The notes beneath the pieces are model-generated. The model made no database searches and was not told the origin of the DNA. It worked only from the letters and a program-made list of their open reading frames with translations. Shown here in pieces: positions 6,674-13,167 of a stretch of 13,167 nucleotides of DNA. The DNA lies in assembly GCA_002482815.1 (NCBI GenBank), contig DLGS01000163.1:1-13167 (forward strand). Direction: 5' to 3'. This DNA comes from Bacteroidetes bacterium UBA7688 (lineage in GTDB: Bacteria; Bacteroidota; Bacteroidia; Chitinophagales; Chitinophagaceae). A program made the translations under genes and the position numbers. Positions within the stretch are counted from its first letter, which is position 1. Each line of letters begins with the position of its first letter.

Positions 6674-8202
6674 TTCTTTAGCAGGATTCGGTTTTTCAGA
6701 AATTTCACTTCCTCAATATTAAACAACAAAGCCAAGCCAAGTAGTGAGATGGAATAAATCATTCCTAAACATACTAAAATCAGGATGTCATTACCTGTAA
6801 CCCAAACAAAATTTTTGGCCAGAATAGTAATAGAGAATGAAATCAAGATGATTGCGGCAATTTTAAAAGTGTCTTTTATTTCTAAAAGATTATAAGATTT
6901 TGTGCACAGGAACATTATTAATCCGCAGCAATATTGCGCCACACACCAGGAGAATCCAAAAATTTCAAGGCCGGCTTTTTGGTAAAACAACCAATTGATA
7001 AGGATTGGCAGCAATTGTGCCGATACACCAATAGCAGCGTAGAGATAAGATTTTTTTTGAACCAATAAAGCCTGCCCGGCGATTACGTAAAAGACAACCC
7101 CAAACAAACCCAGCCCAAACCAAAATAAGGTCGCTGCTGTTGGATTTACCCACTGCTTTGCAAAATGACCATGCTGTAATAAAACCCTGATTAATTCATG
7201 TGGACAAAGGCACAGGACTAAAACGACAGGCGATATAATCAACATGGCCATTCTGAGAAAAAGGAAAAATTCTTTTTTATACCGGAGACTGTTTTGTTCC
7301 CTGTTCCAGATTCCGGCCAGAATGGGTGGCATAGTTGTGTTTCCAATTGCGAAAATGACAATTACAGCCATGTCGATAAATTTCCGGGCATAGTCCAATG
7401 CTGCACTATTCCCTGTTCCCAAGTAAGTGACAAAAACCCTTTCGGTCCAACTATTGACCTGACCAGCGGTATAGGACAAATAAAGTGGAAGTGCGAAAAT
7501 GATGAATGGCAACAATGCTTTGAAGGAAAATGAGAAAGATTTCGGATACAATTTATACTTAGAGATATACCAGATAAGTAGCAAACACAAGATTGTTGCG
7601 CTCAGATAATTAGCAATAACCAAGGTGTAAATTCCCCAAAACTGCGCAAAGGCAGAAAGCAAAACAATATTCAATGCCAAGGAAACCAAGCCAAAAATTT
7701 CAGGTAAATAGAACGATTGGTAGCTATTGAGCAGGGCGACAAAAAGAATAATCAGTTCACTCAACAGCAGTGTTGGAATGACCAATTGAATCATTTTTGC
7801 AATTAGTAATTTATCATTATACTGAGCATATCCCGGCGCAAATAGTTGAACCATTTCCATTGAAAAAAAAGAAATCAACAAGACGAAAAGGATAGAAATA
7901 ATTGAAAAAAACAGTAGTAAAGAAAAACCCGCATTGATTGCTTCCTTTTCGCTCTTTTCCGCTTTGATCTGGGCAAATTTGGCTCGAAAAACCTCGTTGA
8001 CAGGCCCAAACAAAAACTTAAATACAATAACCTGCAATGACCATCCAATAACCCAGGCATCCCGTTCTATGGTTGCCCCAAACAAGGAAGCGGACAACAT
8101 TACCACAATAACAGACAACACAGCTTTCATCAACTGAAAAAAAGCCATTCCCAGTGTCAAAGCCCTGAGTGAGCTCGCGATATTGAATTTCGGACCAATC
8201 AA
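6670..8202 (-). CDS. MurJ/MviN-family lipid-linked oligosaccharide flippase (MOP superfamily)
   Basis: A 510-residue, highly hydrophobic protein with about 13-14 predicted membrane helices. Several MviN/MurJ hallmarks are visible: SLFGATIERDAW (39-50), FGPVNEVFRAKFAQIK (65-80), LFAPGY (120-125), ALLNSYQSFYLPEI (156-169), the VNSWTERVFVTYLGTGNSAALDYARK stretch (249-274, broken here only by normal variation) and RVLLQHGHF (339-347). MurJ flips lipid II; within a glycosyltransferase operon this relative more plausibly moves a lipid-linked saccharide, serving as a Wzx-like flippase. The listed start is a TTG at 8200-8202, six bases after the previous stop and in the same reading frame as that gene. 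An ATG at 8146-8148 (Met19) is an alternative that would still keep the first membrane helix. It overlaps the next gene by four bases. Confidence 0.88.
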   Translation of the reverse strand: MIGPKFNIASSLRALTLGMAFFQLMKAVLSVIVVMLSASLFGATIERDAWVIGWSLQVIVFKFLFGPVNEVFRAKFAQIKAEKSEKEAINAGFSLLLFFSIISILFVLLISFFSMEMVQLFAPGYAQYNDKLLIAKMIQLVIPTLLLSELIILFVALLNSYQSFYLPEIFGLVSLALNIVLLSAFAQFWGIYTLVIANYLSATILCLLLIWYISKYKLYPKSFSFSFKALLPFIIFALPLYLSYTAGQVNSWTERVFVTYLGTGNSAALDYARKFIDMAVIVIFAIGNTTMPPILAGIWNREQNSLRYKKEFFLFLRMAMLIISPVVLVLCLCPHELIRVLLQHGHFAKQWVNPTAATLFWFGLGLFGVVFYVIAGQALLVQKKSYLYAAIGVSAQLLPILINWLFYQKAGLEIFGFSWCVAQYCCGLIMFLCTKSYNLLEIKDTFKIAAIILISFSITILAKNFVWVTGNDILILVCLGMIYSISLLGLALLFNIEEVKFLKNRILLKK

Positions 8203-8208
8203 ATTTAT

Positions 8209-9546
8209 TTATAAAAAGATTTTTTTTGATGGTGGATTATGCTTGTAATAAATCAAGATCAAAGCCAATAAGTACAAAGGCAAACAAGGGATTTTATATC
8301 TTGAAAGTGCCCCGAAATTATAGGTAGAAACCCCAACTGAAAAGGCAAAAACAATTGAGAATATCAGGCAGAATTGTATGTTCGGGTCAGAAGATATTGT
8401 TTTCCATATTTTGACCGGGCCGATGGTAAAGAGGATTTTTAGGGTAAGAAACAGAAAAACCAAGGATTCCAAAGCATTTAAAAACACTAAAGATTTGTTA
8501 GCTTCCCACAAATACGGACGAAACAAGGTCACATTCACAGCTTGCGGGAATTTTGAAATCAATCCCTGAATATTCGGTTCAAATTCGCCAAGATCATAAC
8601 TTGAACCTTGGTCACCGCTGGAATAAGCAATCCAGTCTCTCGTTACCAGCGAGGTTTTAGCAATCTGGTCAAGCGAATATTTTCCTAGAGATGAGGAATA
8701 ATTGACATAAACTGCCACGAATATAACCATTGCGGCCATAACCACCAGTATTTTTGCAAAGAATCTCAGGAAAACAGGCTTTATTTTATGTGAATAATAA
8801 AATAATATCCATAAAGCAAGTGCAGGCAGAAACGAGATGAGGATGTATACTTTAATTACAAACAGAATATAAAAACTTAGCAGCAGAATAACAATGTTCC
8901 TCAATGACATATTCCGCTGAATCAACAATTGAAAACTGCTGAACAACATCCATCCTAATGCGAACATACAAATGGTATCTTTAAAAATACCGGAACCCCA
9001 AATCAGGCAGGAAGGGATAAACAGCATTGCAATTGCAATGTATTTAATCAAAGTCGGATATTGCTGGGCAAAAGTTCTGAACATGGCCCATCCTCCGCTG
9101 AAAGATAAGAAAGCAAATAAAATTGACGTTGGGAGATAAGTATTAAGCGTAAAGATTCCAAAGAATGCCGTAATGCAACAAATCATATACGAACTCTTAT
9201 CATTATACCATTCCATTCTGTAGGTGTAATTAAAATAGTCTCCGTTATAGGCATCAGGGATATGAAAAATCAGATTAATCCATTTTGTAAATGAATCAGA
9301 CAATGAACTATTAATTATTTCTGCATGGTAAAAATAGTAGGATGTATCTCCACCCTTATAATAATATTGGTAAATTAATCCGATAAAAATTGCACCGGTA
9401 ATTTTCAATCCCAATCCATACAGGAAATACTTCCTCCAGGGATGTCCTTCAGGATAATACTTATTGCAAATCAAATATCCGACCCTAAATATAAAAAATA
9501 TAAATATGGGCAAAAGAAGATAATCAAGCCAGGTTATAAATTGCAT
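8209..9546 (-). CDS. Polytopic membrane protein, paralogue 2 of a tandem pair; candidate polysaccharide polymerase or GT-C-like transferase
   Basis: This 445-residue protein has about 10-11 hydrophobic segments and no family I can name with certainty. It aligns without gaps to the protein encoded at 9568-10917 over the first 435 residues; a hand count gives about 235 identities (54%). Shared blocks are YYPxGHPWR (30-38), GAIFIGLIYQYYY then GGDTxYYF (51-72), GGWAMFRTFA (151-160), FIPSC.IWGSGIFKDT (176-191), a soluble loop with SLDQIAKT (291-298) and SSYDLGE (315-321), DPNIQF (387-392) and LSRYKIP (414-420). An acidic residue after the second helix and an SRYxIP segment near the end recall Wzy/GT-C membrane enzymes, but this is inference. 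The next gene encodes a flippase, consistent with a job on flipped lipid-linked sugars. ATG start; 21 bases after its paralogue. Confidence 0.85.
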   Translation of the reverse strand: MQFITWLDYLLLPIFIFFIFRVGYLICNKYYPEGHPWRKYFLYGLGLKITGAIFIGLIYQYYYKGGDTSYYFYHAEIINSSLSDSFTKWINLIFHIPDAYNGDYFNYTYRMEWYNDKSSYMICCITAFFGIFTLNTYLPTSILFAFLSFSGGWAMFRTFAQQYPTLIKYIAIAMLFIPSCLIWGSGIFKDTICMFALGWMLFSSFQLLIQRNMSLRNIVILLLSFYILFVIKVYILISFLPALALWILFYYSHKIKPVFLRFFAKILVVMAAMVIFVAVYVNYSSSLGKYSLDQIAKTSLVTRDWIAYSSGDQGSSYDLGEFEPNIQGLISKFPQAVNVTLFRPYLWEANKSLVFLNALESLVFLFLTLKILFTIGPVKIWKTISSDPNIQFCLIFSIVFAFSVGVSTYNFGALSRYKIPCLPLYLLALILIYYKHNPPSKKIFL

Positions 9547-9567
9547 TCATGACTATTGAAAAATAAA

Positions 9568-10917
9568 CTAAACCTTCAAAAACGGTAATAAGTAACGATT
9601 GTCTTTACCGGCTTTGTAATAAATAAGCAACAACGACATAGCAAAAGGAGGTAAGAATGGAATTCGGTAACGTGATAACGAACCATAATTACCAGAGGTT
9701 AGTCCTACTGCAAACCCAAAAATGATTGTAAACACCAAAAAAAACTGAATGTTAGGGTCGTTTGAAATAACAGACCAAATTTTCCGGAAACCAATGCGAA
9801 TCACAATCCGAATGGAAACAAACAAAAAAAGTGTAGCCTCTATTGCATTCATAAGAACAATTACTTTTTTTGCCTGCCATATAAATGGCCCATACAAAGC
9901 TGCGAATAATGCTTTGGGAAAAACTTTAATCATACCTCCCAGACTGGGGTCAATTTCTCCCAAATCATATCCTGAACCTTCATTACCTGATTCACTGTAA
10001 ACATAGCTTCGGGTCACCTCCGCTGTTTTTGCAATTTTATCCAGCGAATAGCTACCTAATTCCGCAGAAAACTGCTTGGATATAAATACAAAGCCAATAA
10101 TAGTAATTCCTGCAAGCCCAACTTTAATGAAAAATTTCAAAAAGCTGCTTTTTACTTTATCTGAATACATAAAAACCACCCATAAAGCCAAGGCGGGTAC
10201 GAAAGCGAGCAATATATAAATCTTAACAACAAATAATATATATATCGAAAGCATCGATAAGCAAATATTTGAAATACTAAAATTCCTTTGCACCAGAATT
10301 TGAAATATACCATAAGTCAGCCAACCCAATCCAAACATACAAACCGTATCCTTAAAAATACCGGAACCCCAGATAAAACAACTGGGTATAAATAGTACAG
10401 CAATCGCAATTTGACGCAGGTATTGCGGATATTGAATGGCAAAGGTGCGAAACATTGCCCAAATCCCGGTGAAACTAAGGGCTGCGAAAATTATTGAAGT
10501 ACACAAAAACGTAGAAAAAGTAAAAAGATTGATAAAGGCTGCCAAACCAATGATCATAAACATATTTAACCCAAAATACCACTCCATTCTGGAAGTATAA
10601 AACTGGTATTCGCCGTCATAAGATGAAGGAATATGAAATAATATGGACATTCCTTTTCCGGGTTCTGTCATTAATGCCTCATTGACCACTAAAGATTGCC
10701 TGAAATAATAACCGGTGTCTCCCCCACCATAATAATATTGATAGATAAGCCCAATAAATATCGCCCCATAAATTTTTACATTCAGAGCAGGCATAAAATA
10801 CCTTCTCCAAGGATGTCCGGGTGGATAATATCTATTCCTGACGTTGCTGGCTACAAGATATATGATCACTAAATAAACCGGTAGCAACAAATAATCCCAC
10901 AATGTTATAAATTGCAT
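9568..10917 (-). CDS. Polytopic membrane protein, paralogue 1 of a tandem pair; candidate polysaccharide polymerase or GT-C-like transferase
   Basis: The 449-residue protein is the first gene of the minus-strand cluster. About 10-11 hydrophobic segments are seen; the longest non-hydrophobic stretch (about 281-348) carries SLDKIAKT (291-298), VTR (301-303), SGNEGSGYDLGE (310-321) and a conserved Pro324, likely forming a loop outside the membrane. Other blocks are YYPPGHPWRRYF (30-41), GGGDTGYYF (64-72), IWGSGIFKDT (182-191) and LSRYRIP (414-420). The DT pair after helix 2 and the late RYRIP motif resemble lipid-sugar-using membrane glycosyltransferases or Wzy polymerases, which are known for very low sequence conservation, but I do not recognise a named family. 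The ATG at 10915-10917 is shared in context with the paralogue (both begin MQFIT). Only 48 bases separate it from the divergent asnB-like gene. Confidence 0.85.
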   Translation of the reverse strand: MQFITLWDYLLLPVYLVIIYLVASNVRNRYYPPGHPWRRYFMPALNVKIYGAIFIGLIYQYYYGGGDTGYYFRQSLVVNEALMTEPGKGMSILFHIPSSYDGEYQFYTSRMEWYFGLNMFMIIGLAAFINLFTFSTFLCTSIIFAALSFTGIWAMFRTFAIQYPQYLRQIAIAVLFIPSCFIWGSGIFKDTVCMFGLGWLTYGIFQILVQRNFSISNICLSMLSIYILFVVKIYILLAFVPALALWVVFMYSDKVKSSFLKFFIKVGLAGITIIGFVFISKQFSAELGSYSLDKIAKTAEVTRSYVYSESGNEGSGYDLGEIDPSLGGMIKVFPKALFAALYGPFIWQAKKVIVLMNAIEATLFLFVSIRIVIRIGFRKIWSVISNDPNIQFFLVFTIIFGFAVGLTSGNYGSLSRYRIPFLPPFAMSLLLIYYKAGKDNRYLLPFLKV

Positions 10918-10965
10918 CCTGTTTACGCTCCGGTTTTACTTGAGTGACTTAATTTTTTCTCCTTC

Positions 10966-12876
10966 ATGTGTGGCATTACAGGCTTTTATTCTTTTAATAC
11001 CGCTACTGCAAAAACTGTAGCAAATGTACAGCAATCAAACCAAAAACTTACCCAGCGAGGACCCGATTCCGGCGATATTTTTGTCAGCGAAAATATAGCC
11101 TTGGGTCATCGCAGACTTTCTATCATCGACACTTCCAATCATGCTGCACAGCCGATGAAGGACAAATCTCAACGGTATGTGATTGTATTTAACGGAGAAA
11201 TTTTCAACTTCAAGGAATTATCAACGCGCTATCTGAAAGAGTATTGGCAAAAAAACGGTGGCGCACAATCTGGTTCGGACACTGAGGTTCTTTTAGGACT
11301 TTTAATAGAATATGGCGTAAAATGCCTGGAGTGGCTACACGGTTTTTTTGCTTTTAGTTTTCTGGATACCGAAACAGGTAAAATGATAATTGCCAGAGAT
11401 CCTTTTGGGAAAAAACCATTGCTTTATCATTTGACTAAAGATAGCTTTGCTTTTTCTTCAGAAATGAAATCCTTGCTGGAATGGAATGTTCCCCGAAAAT
11501 TAAACTACTCTGTTCTCCACCAGTATTTACAACTTAATTATATTCCACAACCGCAAAGCATGATTGATAATGTCCTGAAGATTAAGCCGGGGCATTTTAT
11601 GATTTTGGGTAAAAACGGATTGGAAAACTATCAGGCTTTTTACACAGCAAAATGCAAGCCTGAACAATATGGGAACCTGACTTATGAAGAGGCGAAGAAA
11701 GAATTGGTAACGAAAATGGACGCTTCAGTTCAGGAAAGGATGATTTCAGACGTGCCACTGGGTGCCTTCCTGAGCGGAGGGATAGACTCTTCTGTAATCG
11801 TCGCGATGGCCAGCAGATATACACCAAAACTAAACACCTTTTCTGTCGGTTATAAAGACAACAAGTTTTTTGACGAAACACAATACGCACAGCTTGTCGC
11901 CAAAAAATATGACACCAATCACCATGTTTTTTCTCTCTCAAACGACGATTTTCTGGAACACTTAAATGGTGTGCTGGATTATATCGATGAACCCTTTGCT
12001 GATTCTTCTGCATTACCCGTTTATATTTTAAGTCATTTTACCCGGAAGCATGTTACCGTTGCTTTGAGTGGCGATGGTGCGGATGAAGTTTTCTCCGGCT
12101 ATAATAAGCATGCGGCGGAATGGAAAATGCGCCAGAATTCATTGCCCAAAACTTTAGTAAAACTCGGAGCTCCCTTATGGAAAGCTTTGCCACACAGCCG
12201 TAATAATAAAATTACAAATCTCTTCCGCCAGTTGGACCGTTTTGCAAAAGGGGCGAATCTTTCAGCAAAAGAACGCTATTGGCGCTGGGCCAGTTTTAAT
12301 ACAGTTGCAGGTGCTTCAAAATTGCTACACCCGAATGTGTTGAGACAAGTTGATTTTCCGTTAATGGAAACGGAGAAGCAGATCATCTTATCTGCTATAA
12401 AAAGTGATGACTTTAATGAAGTCTTGCTTACCGATGTTAATCTGGTTTTACTGAGCGACATGCTCGTGAAAGTAGATATGATGAGCATGGCCAACAGTAT
12501 TGAAGTGCGTAGCCCCTTCCTGGATAAACGCGTAGTTGATTTTGCTTTTGGGTTGCCATCTGAATATAAAATCGACGGCACGATGAAAAAGAAAATTGTG
12601 CAGGATGCTTTCAGAGAACTATTACCGGCTGAATTATACAACCGCCCAAAACATGGTTTCGAAATTCCTTTACTGGACTGGTTCCGGAAAGAATTATGGG
12701 GTTTGATTAATGACGACCTTTTGGAGAAAAATTTTGTTGCACAGCAAGGTATTTTTGATGTGACAGCTATTGAAAATCTTAAGCTGAAACTAAAAAGCAA
12801 TAACCCGGAAGACAGCCATGCAACGGTTTGGGCCCTGATTGTTTTTCAATATTGGTGGAAAAAATATATTGCTTAG
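10966..12876 (+). CDS. asnB: Glutamine-dependent asparagine synthetase-like amidotransferase
   Basis: The 636-residue protein has both domains of class B asparagine synthetase. The N-terminal class II glutaminase has nucleophile Cys2 (MCGITGF), QRGPDSG (30-36), Arg49 in GHRRLSI, NGEIFN (76-81) and SGSDTE (102-107), so it should release ammonia from glutamine. The C-terminal ATP-pyrophosphatase domain has the PP-loop LSGGIDSS (269-276), DEPFADSSALP (341-351), SGDGADEVFSGY (368-379) and the later MMSMANSIEVRSPFLDKRVVDF segment. Classical activity is ATP-dependent conversion of aspartate to asparagine. At ~630 residues and beside glycosyltransferases, it may instead act like WbpS/WbtH-type proteins thought to amidate uronic acids in O-antigens; sequence alone cannot separate the two. 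ATG must be used because Cys2 becomes the N-terminal nucleophile. It is divergent from the membrane-protein operon and three bases upstream of a GT4 gene. Confidence 0.93.
   Translation: MCGITGFYSFNTATAKTVANVQQSNQKLTQRGPDSGDIFVSENIALGHRRLSIIDTSNHAAQPMKDKSQRYVIVFNGEIFNFKELSTRYLKEYWQKNGGAQSGSDTEVLLGLLIEYGVKCLEWLHGFFAFSFLDTETGKMIIARDPFGKKPLLYHLTKDSFAFSSEMKSLLEWNVPRKLNYSVLHQYLQLNYIPQPQSMIDNVLKIKPGHFMILGKNGLENYQAFYTAKCKPEQYGNLTYEEAKKELVTKMDASVQERMISDVPLGAFLSGGIDSSVIVAMASRYTPKLNTFSVGYKDNKFFDETQYAQLVAKKYDTNHHVFSLSNDDFLEHLNGVLDYIDEPFADSSALPVYILSHFTRKHVTVALSGDGADEVFSGYNKHAAEWKMRQNSLPKTLVKLGAPLWKALPHSRNNKITNLFRQLDRFAKGANLSAKERYWRWASFNTVAGASKLLHPNVLRQVDFPLMETEKQIILSAIKSDDFNEVLLTDVNLVLLSDMLVKVDMMSMANSIEVRSPFLDKRVVDFAFGLPSEYKIDGTMKKKIVQDAFRELLPAELYNRPKHGFEIPLLDWFRKELWGLINDDLLEKNFVAQQGIFDVTAIENLKLKLKSNNPEDSHATVWALIVFQYWWKKYIA
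11021..11028 (-). promoter_or_regulatory. Candidate -7 promoter element for the minus-strand operon, inside the 5' end of asnB
   Basis: On the minus strand this reads TACATTTG followed by C, the same nine bases found in the rpsP and dehydrogenase -7 boxes. It lies about 104 bases before the first gene of the minus-strand operon and inside the asnB coding sequence. No good -33 TTTG is at the right spacing. One other TACATTTG occurs within a coding region at 3736-3743 on the minus strand, apparently by chance, so the motif alone is weak proof. Confidence 0.35.
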
Positions 12877-12879
12877 CCT

Positions 12880-13167
12880 ATGCCCCGGATTTTACGAATA
12901 CTCAACAGGCTTATTATTGGCGGACCTTCACTGAACGCAACTTATCTGAGCCGCTATATGGCGCCGGAATATGAAACGATGCTGGTAATAGGCGGAAAAG
13001 ATGACCACGAGCAGGATGCCACTCACCTGGCCGAAAACCTGGGATTGGAAACAGTGATTGTGCCCAGTATGAAGCGGGCCATTAATATTGCTGAAGACCG
13101 GAAAGCTTATAATGATATTAAGAAACTAATCAAAGATTACAAACCCGATATTGTGCATACCCATGCA
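12880..13167 (+). CDS. GT4-type glycosyltransferase, N-terminal part
   Basis: From an ATG three bases after the asnB stop, 96 codons stay open to the end of the window. The product begins MPRILRILNRLIIGGPSLNA, a GT-B first strand followed by the glycine-rich GGPS turn. It continues with TYLSRYMAPEYETMLVIGGK and reaches DYKPDIVHTHA (86-96), the strand and His-containing motif near the end of the first half of GT4 N-terminal domains. The gene is cut by the window edge, so the donor-binding E-x7-E region is not visible. It is in the same frame as asnB with one codon between stop and start, so the two are surely co-transcribed. The sugar specificity is unknown. Confidence 0.85.
   Translation, partial: MPRILRILNRLIIGGPSLNATYLSRYMAPEYETMLVIGGKDDHEQDATHLAENLGLETVIVPSMKRAINIAEDRKAYNDIKKLIKDYKPDIVHTHA

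Larger units (their letters stand above)
2562..10917 (-). other. Putative seven-gene polysaccharide biosynthesis operon
   Basis: Seven minus-strand genes follow one another with gaps of 21, 6, -4 (overlap), 2, 1 and 41 bases: membrane protein 1, membrane protein 2, MurJ-like flippase, GT4-like, GT2, GT4-like, GT2. No terminator-like hairpin is seen between them. The order (putative polymerase, flippase, transferases) suits Wzx/Wzy-type assembly of a repeat-unit polysaccharide. The 41-base gap 3480-3520 could hold a weak internal signal, but I see none. Confidence 0.75.
8209..10917 (-). repeat. Tandem gene duplication (two diverged copies of one membrane-protein gene)
   Basis: The genes at 9568-10917 and 8209-9546 encode proteins that align colinearly with no insertion or deletion over 435 residues, with about 54% identity counted by hand. 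Both start MQFIT, and both are preserved open reading frames. Divergence is spread through the protein, but membrane-proximal motifs and the soluble loop are conserved. This indicates an old tandem duplication with both copies kept under selection, rather than a recent repeat or assembly artefact. Confidence 0.9.

Noticed and set aside
2562..10917. Phage, insertion-sequence or defence-system origin for the gene cluster
   Set aside because: No transposase, integrase, terminal repeats, nuclease or helicase motifs were seen. The gene content is fully consistent with glycan biosynthesis.
10918..10965. TAATTTTT at 10950 as the asnB promoter -7 box
   Set aside because: It would leave a leader of only a few bases before the ATG, and no -33 TTTG is found upstream at 19-21 bases.
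12276..12800. Minus-strand 174-codon open frame antisense to asnB
   Set aside because: The asnB synthetase domain is intact on the plus strand. The antisense frame is Ser/Lys/Phe-rich and typical of a shadow frame.

Overview
The window looks like a chromosomal segment from a member of the Bacteroidota. The evidence is a ribosomal protein S16 with the long Ala/Glu/Thr-rich tail common in that phylum, AT-rich DNA, near-absence of strong Shine-Dalgarno sequences, and -7 boxes of the Bacteroidota type (TAnnTTTG), found as TACATTTGC upstream of rpsP and of the first gene. I cannot place it below phylum level with confidence.

Layout. Positions 1-1049 (minus strand) are housekeeping: the 5' end of a 3-hydroxyacyl-CoA dehydrogenase gene, then rpsP with its own promoter and a hairpin terminator. 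Positions 1050-2560 (plus strand) hold aroQ (type II 3-dehydroquinase), whose stop codon overlaps the start of a GT4-like glycosyltransferase. Positions 2562-10917 (minus strand) are a tight seven-gene run, read from 10917 downwards: two tandem paralogous polytopic membrane proteins, a MurJ/MviN-type flippase, then four glycosyltransferases (GT4-like, GT2, GT4-like, GT2). Intergenic gaps are 21, 6, -4, 2, 1 and 41 bases, so this is very probably one operon. Positions 10966-13167 (plus strand) start a divergent unit: an AsnB-type glutamine-dependent amidotransferase/asparagine synthetase, followed three bases later by a GT4-type glycosyltransferase that runs off the end of the window.

Reading as a whole, this is a surface-polysaccharide or glycoconjugate biosynthesis locus inserted between core genes. 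Six glycosyltransferases would build a lipid-linked oligosaccharide, the MurJ-like protein could flip it, and the duplicated membrane proteins are the best candidates for a polymerase or lipid-sugar-dependent (GT-C-like) transferase. The AsnB-like enzyme could make asparagine or amidate a sugar acid, as WbpS/WbtH-type proteins are thought to do in some O-antigen loci. No initiating phosphoglycosyltransferase, ligase, chain-length regulator or export protein is visible, so the locus is either larger than the window or depends on genes elsewhere.

The least explained element is the ungapped tandem pair of roughly 450-residue membrane proteins (8209-10917). I saw no RNA genes, CRISPR array, insertion sequence or attachment site. 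No gap between genes exceeds about 140 bases.
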